From Thermoplasmata archaeon (lineage in GTDB: Archaea; Thermoplasmatota; Thermoplasmata; Sysuiplasmatales; Sysuiplasmataceae), in contig JAJYOM010000042.1 of assembly GCA_021796175.1 (NCBI GenBank), positions 1 through 11,417 on the forward strand: a stretch of 11,417 nt of DNA. Reading direction: 5' to 3'. This document shows, piece by piece, positions 1 through 6,654 of the stretch. A model generated the notes under the pieces. It did no database searches and had not been told where the DNA came from. It was given only the letters and a program-made list of their open reading frames with translations. Position 1 is the stretch's first letter, and every line of letters begins with the position of its first letter. The translations under genes were made by a program, and so were the position numbers.

Positions 1-884
1 AACTTGAAAGGATACACAGCCACCTGTTATGGCTTGGACTTGTGGGGCACTGGACCGGGTTTGACACGCTGTTCATGTGGATATGGAAGGACAGGGAAAG
101 GGTTCTTGACATACTGGAGGCGATTACAGGCAACAGGGTCCACAAGTCATTTGCGACGCTCGGCGGCGTAAGGAGGGACCTCCCTGACAACATACAGGAG
201 CCGCTGAAGAAGACGATGGAATTTGTCATGCAGCGCGTGGAATACTACAAGGAGCTGGTCCGGACTGAGGAAACGCTTGTTGTCAGGACGAAGGGCGTCG
301 GCAAAATCAGTCAGGACACGGCAAGGAAGCTCTGCCCTGTCGGCCCTCTGCTGAGGAGCACCGGCATTGCCAGGGACATAAGGGCTGAAGATCCGTATGC
401 GGCGTATGACGAAATAGTCCCTGAAGTCAAGACCGGCACTGACGGCGACATCGCCTCTCTCCTCCGGCTCAGGCTTGAGGAGGTAACTGACTCCTGCCGC
501 ATCATACTGGAGGCAATGGCCAGACTTCCCTCAGGTGATGTGAAGGTCACAGTGCCAAGGGTCGTGCCCTCAGGGGATGCCATGTTCCATGTCGAGGCCC
601 CCAGGGGGGAACTCTTCTACTTTATACGATCCGGCGGGACAATAAGGCCGGCGAGGGTCAAGATAAGGACTCCCACAATGGCAAACATACTGACTGCGAC
701 TGAAATGCTGAAGGGGCAAACACTCGCAGATGTTCCTGTTGTCCTCACCGGCATGGATCCGTGTTTCGGCTGCATGGACAGGCTTGCCGTCGTCGATGTC
801 AACAGGGAAAGGGAATGGACAGTGAACGGCGAGGAACTGCGGAAGCTGGGAATGGAATACTATTCCAGGAAGGCATCGCATTGA
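1..884 (+). CDS. nuoD: Group 4 [NiFe] hydrogenase large (catalytic) subunit, NuoD/HycE-like, 5' partial
   Basis: The frame is open from the first bases (codons in phase with position 3), so the gene starts outside the window; the GTG at 42 is internal. The first residues, LERIHSHLLWLG, match the conserved NuoD/HycE segment. Near the C terminus lies GMDPCFGCMDR, with cysteines at codons 762-764 and 771-773. This is the second nickel-binding motif (DPCxxC) of [NiFe] hydrogenases, which respiratory NuoD has lost. The first CxxC motif would lie upstream and cannot be checked. After the DPCFGCMDR arginine come 33 residues (LAVVDVNRE...), very like the HycE tail that an endopeptidase removes after nickel insertion. 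The protein should therefore be cytoplasm-facing, catalyse H+/H2 chemistry and dock on the membrane arm encoded downstream. Its stop overlaps the TTG start of nuoH. The hydrogenase family is firm; the subgroup and electron donor are unknown. Confidence 0.92.
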   Translation, partial: LERIHSHLLWLGLVGHWTGFDTLFMWIWKDRERVLDILEAITGNRVHKSFATLGGVRRDLPDNIQEPLKKTMEFVMQRVEYYKELVRTEETLVVRTKGVGKISQDTARKLCPVGPLLRSTGIARDIRAEDPYAAYDEIVPEVKTGTDGDIASLLRLRLEEVTDSCRIILEAMARLPSGDVKVTVPRVVPSGDAMFHVEAPRGELFYFIRSGGTIRPARVKIRTPTMANILTATEMLKGQTLADVPVVLTGMDPCFGCMDRLAVVDVNREREWTVNGEELRKLGMEYYSRKASH

Positions 885-1852
885 CGCCGCTTCTTGCAGC
901 CGAGATACTGCTTTTCCCCGGTTTGACCTTTTTTGTGGTCCTTGCATTCCTGCTTGAATGGCTGGAGAGGAAGACTGCAGCCAGGGTCCAGGGCAGAAGG
1001 GGACCGGTTGTCGCAGGGCCGTTCGGCATAGTGCAGCCTGTAGCGGATTTCTTCAAGCTTTCCTCCAAGGAGGAAATAGTGCCGGAGGAGTCTGACAAGT
1101 TCATTTTGAGGTGGGGACCGCCGCTATATTTTGCCGCGCCTGCGACCGGTCTTGTCTTTGTCCCCGTCATTGCGCTCAGTGCGATAGTCAGCAACCCGTT
1201 CGACCTGTTCTTCATGTTCTTCATACTCTCCTTCTCGACGCTGATGGCAGCGATGCTCGGCTACGCCTCGGCGGGCAGGTATTCCACGGTTGCCGTGGGA
1301 AGGCTGGTGGTGCAGTATACAAGCTATGAGATACCGATGATACTCTCAATGGCTGTGCCTGCCGTTCTTGCAGGCAGCCTTTCACTCAGCGGAATTGTTG
1401 CCGCACAGTCACGTTACTGGTATGTCTTCCCGGCTCCTGCGGGGCTTGCCGTTTTCATAATAGCCGCGCTGGCCGAACTTGAGAAGCCGCCTTTCGATAT
1501 ACCGAGCGCGTCCACCGAGATAGTCGGAGGCTGGATGACCGAATTCTCCGGCAATACTCTGGCGTATGTCAAGCTGACGAAGAACCTGAGCTATGTGTTC
1601 CTCTCCGCTCTTGCGGTCACGCTCTTCCTCGGGGGCCCTCAGGGACCGGTGTTTGTCAGCGGGGCGATGGCTGTTGCAGCCCTGCGGACATTCTACTTTG
1701 TGCTGAAGCTGCTCACAGTCGCTTTCATCATATTCGCCATACGGACTGCGCTGGCAAGGGTCAGGATTGACCAGGCAACAAGGCTGTTCTGGACCGTGCT
1801 TACGCCGCTCGCGCTTGTGCAGCTTGGCTTTGCTGTGATACTGGGGCGGTAA
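881..1852 (+). CDS. nuoH: NuoH-like membrane subunit of the hydrogenase complex
   Basis: This 323-residue, multi-spanning protein is the NuoH/FpoH-type subunit that links the catalytic arm to the membrane arm and forms the quinone-cavity/E-channel region in complex I. Typical signatures are EWLERKTAARVQGRRGP (about residues 26-42), GPFGIVQPVADFFKL (46-60), the acidic loop KEEIVPEESDKF (63-74) and AELEKPPFDIPSASTEIVGG (198-217) followed by TEFSG. I chose the TTG at 881: it overlaps the upstream TGA as TTGA, has GGAAGG seven bases before it, and puts the first helix right at the N terminus. An ATG at 761 is in frame but would add about 40 polar, arginine-rich residues antisense to nothing known and overlapping nuoD by 124 bases. 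Length is normal for the family. The strong NuoH resemblance, rather than HycD, points to a complex I-like architecture. Confidence 0.93.
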   Translation: MTPLLAAEILLFPGLTFFVVLAFLLEWLERKTAARVQGRRGPVVAGPFGIVQPVADFFKLSSKEEIVPEESDKFILRWGPPLYFAAPATGLVFVPVIALSAIVSNPFDLFFMFFILSFSTLMAAMLGYASAGRYSTVAVGRLVVQYTSYEIPMILSMAVPAVLAGSLSLSGIVAAQSRYWYVFPAPAGLAVFIIAALAELEKPPFDIPSASTEIVGGWMTEFSGNTLAYVKLTKNLSYVFLSALAVTLFLGGPQGPVFVSGAMAVAALRTFYFVLKLLTVAFIIFAIRTALARVRIDQATRLFWTVLTPLALVQLGFAVILGR

Positions 1853-1853
1853 G

Positions 1854-2249
1854 ATGGCCGGAAGAAGAGTGGGCAAGGCATTAAGTGAAATGGTCAGGAC
1901 TGTCAGGGAGGGTCCGGTAACTGTGCGTTATCCCTTCGAACCGGCCAGTGTTTCAGAGAGGTTCAGGGGCAAACTGGACATTGATCCGGCAAAGTGCACT
2001 GGATGCGGTGTATGCAGGAACAGCTGCCCGGCAGGCGTCATTGAAATGGTCACAATAGGAAAGAGGAAGATCGGAGACAGGGAAATAGAGAACAGGAGGC
2101 CCGTATTCGACCTCTACACATGCATATCCTGCGGCCAGTGCGTTGATGACTGCAGGTTCGGCGCTCTGGAGCTTACGGGGGGCTTCGAGCTTGCAGTGTT
2201 TGACAAGAAGTCCCTCGTGATGAAGAAGGCACTGAAAGTTGTCGAATGA
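1854..2249 (+). CDS. nuoI: NuoI-like 2x[4Fe-4S] ferredoxin-type subunit
   Basis: This 131-residue iron-sulfur protein carries two clusters of the CxxCxxCxxxC pattern: C48, C51, C54, C58 (CTGCGVCRNSCP) and C90, C93, C96, C100 (CISCGQCVDDC). The preceding segment VRYPFEP...RFRGKLDID is typical of NuoI/FpoI, where an N-terminal amphipathic stretch lies against the membrane. No transmembrane helix is visible. Its likely role is to pass electrons through two [4Fe-4S] clusters to or from the small-subunit cluster next to the NiFe site. The ATG at 1854 follows the nuoH stop after one base. The protein is somewhat shorter than bacterial NuoI but complete in both motifs. The electron partner, for example ferredoxin, cannot be read from the window. 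Confidence 0.93.
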   Translation: MAGRRVGKALSEMVRTVREGPVTVRYPFEPASVSERFRGKLDIDPAKCTGCGVCRNSCPAGVIEMVTIGKRKIGDREIENRRPVFDLYTCISCGQCVDDCRFGALELTGGFELAVFDKKSLVMKKALKVVE

Positions 2250-2724
2250 CCTCGTAGCCATACTGCTCTCCGCCACGATGCTCCTGACTGTTGTCTCAGC
2301 CCTGCTTGCAAAGAAGGTGTCCACATCTCTCATACTGCTCTTCTACGCAAGCCTTGTGCTTGGCGTCATATTCACAATCTACGACGATGAGCTCATCGGC
2401 CTTGTGACAATGATAACATTCGCAGGCGCGATTTCAGTCATGATACTGTCAGTTGTGCTGATGACGGGCCAGTCGGCCATCGGCACAGAGAGGCGCAATT
2501 CGCAGCTGATGATTATCGCCGCGGGTGCGGCTGTTGTTGCAGTTGCCGCATTTGCTGTTTTTGCATCCGCCCCGGGCGGTACTCCTGCAGGAGGCGGTGG
2601 CGCCTCGATGCAGATACTCGGCTTCATCTGGACATACAGGCCGTGGGACCTGCTGATACTGATAATGGTCTTCGCGGCGTCGATGCTGACGGTCACAAAC
2701 CTTCTGCCGGAGGAGAGGCGATGA
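2239..2724 (+). CDS. nuoJ: NuoJ-like membrane subunit
   Basis: This 161-residue hydrophobic protein has about five predicted membrane helices and is the NuoJ/FpoJ-type subunit. The segment ELIGLVTMITFAGAISVMILSVVL (about residues 51-74) matches complex I NuoJ transmembrane helix 3, the helix with the regulatory pi-bulge. At the position of the conserved tyrosine there (VYVGAI in NuoJ) this protein has phenylalanine, F61. The second half has a glycine/alanine-rich loop (SAPGGTPAGGGGAS) before the last helix. The start is a TTG at 2239, which overlaps the end of nuoI by 11 bases; the next in-frame ATG is at 2278 and would cut into the first helix. Some archaea split fpoJ into two genes, but here one ORF covers both halves. 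Confidence 0.86.
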   Translation: MSNDLVAILLSATMLLTVVSALLAKKVSTSLILLFYASLVLGVIFTIYDDELIGLVTMITFAGAISVMILSVVLMTGQSAIGTERRNSQLMIIAAGAAVVAVAAFAVFASAPGGTPAGGGGASMQILGFIWTYRPWDLLILIMVFAASMLTVTNLLPEERR

Positions 2725-3038
2725 TTGGTCCGCAGCTCATTTTCCTTGTCACAGGCACCATGCTTGTCTTCATCGGAATTGTATTCATTGCATACTCAAG
2801 GAACATGGTCAAGTCAGTCATGTCCTTCCAGGCCGTACTGTTCGGTGCAAATCTCGCCCTCTTTGCATCTGTGCTGGGAGGAGCGGGCGGAGACCGGCGG
2901 CTGATGGGAGATTCATTCATAATCTTCTCGATACTCGTGGGTGCAAGCGTTGAGGCGGTCGGGCTTGCACTGATAGCCGCAATCCACAGGCGCTACGGTA
3001 CACTGAATCCCGAGGAGATAAGGAGGCTGAGGCATTGA
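2721..3038 (+). CDS. nuoK: NuoK-like membrane subunit
   Basis: This 105-residue protein has three membrane helices and the usual NuoK length. The ATG at 2721 overlaps the nuoJ stop as ATGA and is preceded by a strong Shine-Dalgarno run GGAGGAGAGG, so I rejected an upstream in-frame start at 2643. The C-terminal motif GASVEAVGLALIAAIHRRYG matches E. coli NuoK AAAEASIGLALLLQLHRR and keeps the membrane glutamate (E78, equivalent to E72). The other NuoK membrane glutamate, E36 in E. coli, aligns without gaps from the RN pair (26-27 in E. coli, 27-28 here) to Q37 in MSFQAVLF, so it is replaced by glutamine. In complex I these two glutamates form part of the proton path between NuoK and its neighbours. 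Confidence 0.92.
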   Translation: MIGPQLIFLVTGTMLVFIGIVFIAYSRNMVKSVMSFQAVLFGANLALFASVLGGAGGDRRLMGDSFIIFSILVGASVEAVGLALIAAIHRRYGTLNPEEIRRLRH

Positions 3039-4771
3039 ACTACCTGCCATGGCTCCTGTGGCTCCTGCCGCTTGCTGCCGCACCTTTCGCCCCTCTGGTT
3101 TCGAAGGCAAGGCAGAGTGCGGCGGACTGGTTCACCGTCGCGGTTGCCGCAGCAACCGCCGTCATCGGCGTTTACCAGGCGCTTGCTTTCACGGCACCGT
3201 ACACGGCCGGTGTTTCCACATGGGTCAGCCAGGAAAACCTTGTGCTTCAGGTCGATGTGGACGGCATCTCCGTACTTATGGGCGCATTTGTATCGCTGAT
3301 ATCGTTCTTCATTGTCCTTTACTCCGCCGGATACATGAGGCATGAAAGCGGCAAGGCCAGGTACAACCTGCTTGTCCTCCTGTTCATAGGCGGGATGCTC
3401 GGACTGGTGATGGCCGGCAACCTGATCCAGTTCTATTTCTTCTGGGAAATAGTGGGCATCTGTTCGGCCCTGCTGATAGCATTTTACTTCGAGAAGCCCG
3501 AGGCGAGGAAGGGAGGAATGAAGGCATTCGTCATGACAAGGATTGGCGATGCCTCGCTGCTTGTCTCCATACTGATAATCTTCTCCACGGTGCACTCGGC
3601 CGCATTCGGCTCCGTTTTCAGCGCGGTGGGCAGCTCTGCACTTGGTGGAAACACGCTTCTTATCGTGGGCATACTGATGTTAATAGGCGCAATGGGCAAG
3701 TCGGCGCAGGTTCCGCTGCACACATGGCTGCCTGATGCCATGGAAGCGCCGACGCCTGTTACTGCACTGATACATGCTGCAACAATGGTGAATGCTGGCG
3801 TTTACCTGCTGATAAGGATGTATCCGCTCCTTGCCGCTTCAGGCGCTGTCATTTACACAGTGTTTGGAATTGGAATAATCACCGCACTGATTGGAGGAAC
3901 AGGTGCGCTTGTCGAGAAAGATTTCAAGCGCATATTTGCGTATTCGACAATCAGCCAGCTTGGTTTCATGTTTATTGCAGTGGGCATTGGTCTTCCGGCC
4001 ATAGCCCTTTACCTGCTGATTGGCCATGGATTCTTCAAGGCACTCATCTTCCTTTCGGCCGGGTCGGTTGTAGAAGCAGTGGGCACGCGCGACATAGAAA
4101 AGATGGGCGGAATCGGGAGACAGATGCGCTACACGTACAGCGCTTTTCTCATCTCCATACTCGCGATGGGCGGGCTGCCGCCCCTGGTCGGTTTCTGGAG
4201 CAAGGGTGCGATAACCTACGGCGCCGGGGATTTCGGGCTGCCCGTTGCTGCACTTGTGGTGACGGCGTCAATACTCACGTCGCTTTACAGTTTCAGGGCA
4301 TTGTTCAGGGTGTTCCACGGCAGAAGCAGGGCAGGTCTGGCTGCGAAGGAATCGCCCGCACTCATGGTTGTGCCGATGCTTATACTCGCAGGCTTTGCTG
4401 CGCTTGCCTGGATACCGCTCAACCAGCAGAATTTAGTTCCCCTCTACGACACAGGCATTCCGTGGCTTTCGGCCGCTGTTGAAGAGCTGGCAATACTTGC
4501 AGCGGGATTGCTTGTTGCATATGCTGCTTTCATGTGGCGCCCCGATGCCATTGCATCGGCCCTGGCGAAGGGAGGGACCCTCGCGGGCGCCAGGAACTTT
4601 GTGCTCGGCGGAATGGGTTTCGACACGGTATACGGCGGTATACAGAAGAAAGTCGTCAGCCTCGGAAGGGCAACAACCGGGCTTCAGAGCGGGTCATTCG
4701 GGATCAACATAATCCTGCTGGCACTGACATTTGCCTTCGTCTTCATACTCGCACTTGCGGGGGTCCTGTGA
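3035..4771 (+). CDS. nuoL: NuoL-like antiporter-type proton-pumping subunit
   Basis: This 578-residue polytopic protein is of the NuoL/MrpA class. The key residues expected for proton translocation are present: E138 in FYFFWEIVGICS, K222 in GAMGKSAQVPLHTWLPDAMEAPTP, H247 in ALIHAATMV, H331/K335 in HGFFKALIFLSAG, and K390 in GLPPLVGFWSKGA. After the last antiporter helix there is a segment of some 50 residues with GFDTVYGGIQKK and TGLQSGSFG, then a final helix. This is the NuoL pattern of a lateral amphipathic helix plus an anchor, though shorter than in E. coli (613 residues in all). The TTG at 3035 overlaps the nuoK stop as TTGA and has AAGGAGG just upstream. The protein should be the distal pump of the membrane arm, coupling the hydrogenase reaction to an ion gradient; H+ versus Na+ is not decided. 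Confidence 0.94.
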   Translation: MNYLPWLLWLLPLAAAPFAPLVSKARQSAADWFTVAVAAATAVIGVYQALAFTAPYTAGVSTWVSQENLVLQVDVDGISVLMGAFVSLISFFIVLYSAGYMRHESGKARYNLLVLLFIGGMLGLVMAGNLIQFYFFWEIVGICSALLIAFYFEKPEARKGGMKAFVMTRIGDASLLVSILIIFSTVHSAAFGSVFSAVGSSALGGNTLLIVGILMLIGAMGKSAQVPLHTWLPDAMEAPTPVTALIHAATMVNAGVYLLIRMYPLLAASGAVIYTVFGIGIITALIGGTGALVEKDFKRIFAYSTISQLGFMFIAVGIGLPAIALYLLIGHGFFKALIFLSAGSVVEAVGTRDIEKMGGIGRQMRYTYSAFLISILAMGGLPPLVGFWSKGAITYGAGDFGLPVAALVVTASILTSLYSFRALFRVFHGRSRAGLAAKESPALMVVPMLILAGFAALAWIPLNQQNLVPLYDTGIPWLSAAVEELAILAAGLLVAYAAFMWRPDAIASALAKGGTLAGARNFVLGGMGFDTVYGGIQKKVVSLGRATTGLQSGSFGINIILLALTFAFVFILALAGVL

Positions 4772-4772
4772 A

Positions 4773-6248
4773 GTGTGGCTTACAGACATAATGATGATCC
4801 TGTTCGCAGGTGCGATGACTGCACTCATCGCGGACATGGGCAAGAATTACTACCCCCAGGCAAGGCAGGAGGTTGTCGGTGGAATAGCGTTCGCAGCCAT
4901 TGCTGTATCCCTGATAATCACACTTCAGAACTGGTACAGCCCTGCGCCGGGAACAGTATTCATCTCGCCCGGCACTTCAGCTTTCTCTACCCTTTACCTG
5001 GTTGACAGCTTCAGTGTCTTCATAGTGGTGACCGTGCTTGTTGTCGGTGCCGTCATCTGCTACTATTCTCTCCTCTATCTCAAGCCTGACGACAATGCAG
5101 GCCCATTCTTCGCGCTTCTTCTCATAATGCTGCTGTCACTCACAGGCGTCAGCTCCGCAGGCGACCTGCTCTCGCTTTTCCTGTTCTGGGAGGGAATGAG
5201 CATATCCGCATACGGGCTGGTTTCATTCAGGCGGAAGTCAACGCTTGCTCTCGAGGCATCCATCAAGTACTACTTCCTGGCAGCTGCGGGCAGCCTACTG
5301 TCTCTGTACGGCATTTCAATCGTCTTTTCACTGACAGGAAGCATTCGCCTTTCATCCCTCTCTGACCCGCTTATTACAGGCACACAGACAGGCATATTCG
5401 GCCTGTCGATGCTGCTGATCGGCTTCGGCGTCGAGGCGGCAATTGTGCCGATGCATACATGGCTGCCCGATGTTTATTCCGCCGCTCCGACACCGGTTGC
5501 CGCACTCGTCTCCGGAGCGGTGACCGGCACAGGCATGTTCGTTCTTGTGAAGATCATACAGCCGCTTGCAATGGCAGGCACGGGCCATCCGGGCCAGTAT
5601 CTTCAGGGCGCGCAGTATCTTCTCATCGTTCTCTCGGTTGTGACGATGCTTGTGGGCAATCTCAGTGCTATGCTCCAGACAAACCTCAGGAGGATGCTCG
5701 GTTTCAGCTCCGTTGCACAAACGGGTTACATGCTCGCTGCCCTTTCAACATTCTCAATCCCCGGGCTCATTGCTGTTGTCTTCAACATATGGAACCACGG
5801 GCTGCTGAAGTCCAACTTCTTCCTTCTTACCGGGAAGAATGACGCAGACTACTCAATGACGGAGATGAGCAGCCTGTCGGGCATGGCGGCGAAAAGCAGG
5901 CTGCATGCGTTCATGTATGCGTCCTCCTCCCTCGGCATGGTGGGCTCGCCGCCTTTCGGACTGTTCTGGAGCGAGCTGCTCATCGTCCAGTCGCTTCTTC
6001 TTGCCGGCGGGCCTGTATACACCATCCTTGCGATTGTGGTGGTTGCGAACATTGTGCTCTCCATAGGATACTACTTTCGTGTCATCAACACGGTCGTGTT
6101 CGGCAAGGCAGGGGAAGTGCCGCCGCACACAGGACGTATCAGGGAAATTGCCGCGCCGCTGTCGCTGCTTCTCCTCAGCTTACTCACCGGCCTCATTCCA
6201 GGCCTGTTCCTGAACCATATAGCCGCTATTGGCCCGGCCATACCCTGA
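4773..6248 (+). CDS. nuoN: NuoN/M-like antiporter-type subunit with altered charged residues
   Basis: This 491-residue polytopic antiporter-like protein is the last gene of the operon. ALEASIKYYFLAAAGSLLSLYG (159-180) matches NuoN (SLEASIKY...) better than NuoM, and the length fits NuoN. E140 (FLFWEG) is the usual helix-5 glutamate, and HGLLKSNFFLLTG (342-354) is conserved. The central helix-7 lysine of NuoN (FKLSLVPFH) is replaced by E221 in GFGVEAAIVPMHTWLPD. The NuoN helix-8 lysine aligns with T251, and the helix-12 lysine with E401 (GLFWSELL), a glutamate as in NuoM. I chose the GTG at 4773, one base after the nuoL stop; ATG codons at 4791 and 4794 are alternatives without a clear Shine-Dalgarno. 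A start at 4731 lies inside nuoL and looks false. The NuoN versus NuoM label is uncertain; no third antiporter gene follows. Confidence 0.87.
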   Translation: MWLTDIMMILFAGAMTALIADMGKNYYPQARQEVVGGIAFAAIAVSLIITLQNWYSPAPGTVFISPGTSAFSTLYLVDSFSVFIVVTVLVVGAVICYYSLLYLKPDDNAGPFFALLLIMLLSLTGVSSAGDLLSLFLFWEGMSISAYGLVSFRRKSTLALEASIKYYFLAAAGSLLSLYGISIVFSLTGSIRLSSLSDPLITGTQTGIFGLSMLLIGFGVEAAIVPMHTWLPDVYSAAPTPVAALVSGAVTGTGMFVLVKIIQPLAMAGTGHPGQYLQGAQYLLIVLSVVTMLVGNLSAMLQTNLRRMLGFSSVAQTGYMLAALSTFSIPGLIAVVFNIWNHGLLKSNFFLLTGKNDADYSMTEMSSLSGMAAKSRLHAFMYASSSLGMVGSPPFGLFWSELLIVQSLLLAGGPVYTILAIVVVANIVLSIGYYFRVINTVVFGKAGEVPPHTGRIREIAAPLSLLLLSLLTGLIPGLFLNHIAAIGPAIP

Positions 6249-6254
6249 GGGCGG

Positions 6255-6263
6255 AATTAAATA
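6255..6263 (+). promoter_or_regulatory. TATA-like box for a leaderless transcript
   Basis: AATTAAATA is centred about 28 bases before the ATG at 6287. That is the usual archaeal distance from TATA box to transcription start, so transcription would begin at or next to the start codon. There is no Shine-Dalgarno sequence before that ATG, which agrees with a leaderless mRNA. Inferred from sequence only. Confidence 0.5.
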
Positions 6264-6286
6264 CTGACCTGTGGAATGATCAGAAC

Positions 6287-6616
6287 ATGGGCAGGCAGAG
6301 GATCCTGGTGGATATAGAAACGGTCGGCCAGGCGCGCAAGATAGAGGAGACAGTGAAGTCCGGATATCTCGAGGCGACAATCGAGCACCTGCTGCAGTGG
6401 ATTGCTGTCGAGGAGGACCTGATCAGCAGCTACGACCAGCTCTCGGGCAGGAAAGGGGGCGGCAGGGAAGCAGCGCTGTTTGCCGGCTTCTCAAAGAACT
6501 CAGGCGAAAATCTGAAACAGCTCAACGGTTTCCTAAAATCATGCGAGTCCATGGCTTTGGAGAGGCAGAAGAGACTCGAAGCACTTGCGACGCTCGAACA
6601 CCCAGTGGCAGAATGA
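6287..6616 (+). CDS. Small helical cytoplasmic protein of unknown function
   Basis: I do not recognise this 109-residue protein. It is polar, rich in Glu, Lys and Leu, has one cysteine (C86), and has no signal peptide or membrane helix. It reads as three or four amphipathic helices: about residues 10-50 (with SGYLEATIEHLLQWIAVEED), a Gly/Arg-rich turn GRKGGGR near 54-60, then 61-102. The E29/E33/H34 and E42/E43 cluster recalls ferritin-like helical bundles, but the ExxH iron-binding pattern is not present in canonical form, so I make no functional call. It starts 38 bases after the hydrogenase operon with its own TATA-like box and apparently no leader. It converges on hypB, with 38 bases between the two stops. 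Its position between hydrogenase and maturation genes suggests, but does not show, a link to them. Confidence 0.72.
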   Translation: MGRQRILVDIETVGQARKIEETVKSGYLEATIEHLLQWIAVEEDLISSYDQLSGRKGGGREAALFAGFSKNSGENLKQLNGFLKSCESMALERQKRLEALATLEHPVAE

Positions 6617-6654
6617 TATTTGCATCAGCGGAGGGGATGCAGCCGCCGAAAGCG

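Noticed and set aside
1..884. Quinone- or F420H2-oxidising NuoD/FpoD
   Set aside because: Although membrane partners are Nuo/Fpo-like, DPCFGC, the HycE-type tail and the adjacent hyp genes argue for a nickel-containing hydrogenase. The first CxxC motif, outside the window, would settle it.
6617..6654. Terminator hairpin between the convergent small protein gene and hypB
   Set aside because: GCATC and GATGC can pair over a nine-base loop, but the stem is only 5 bp and no T-run follows on either strand.
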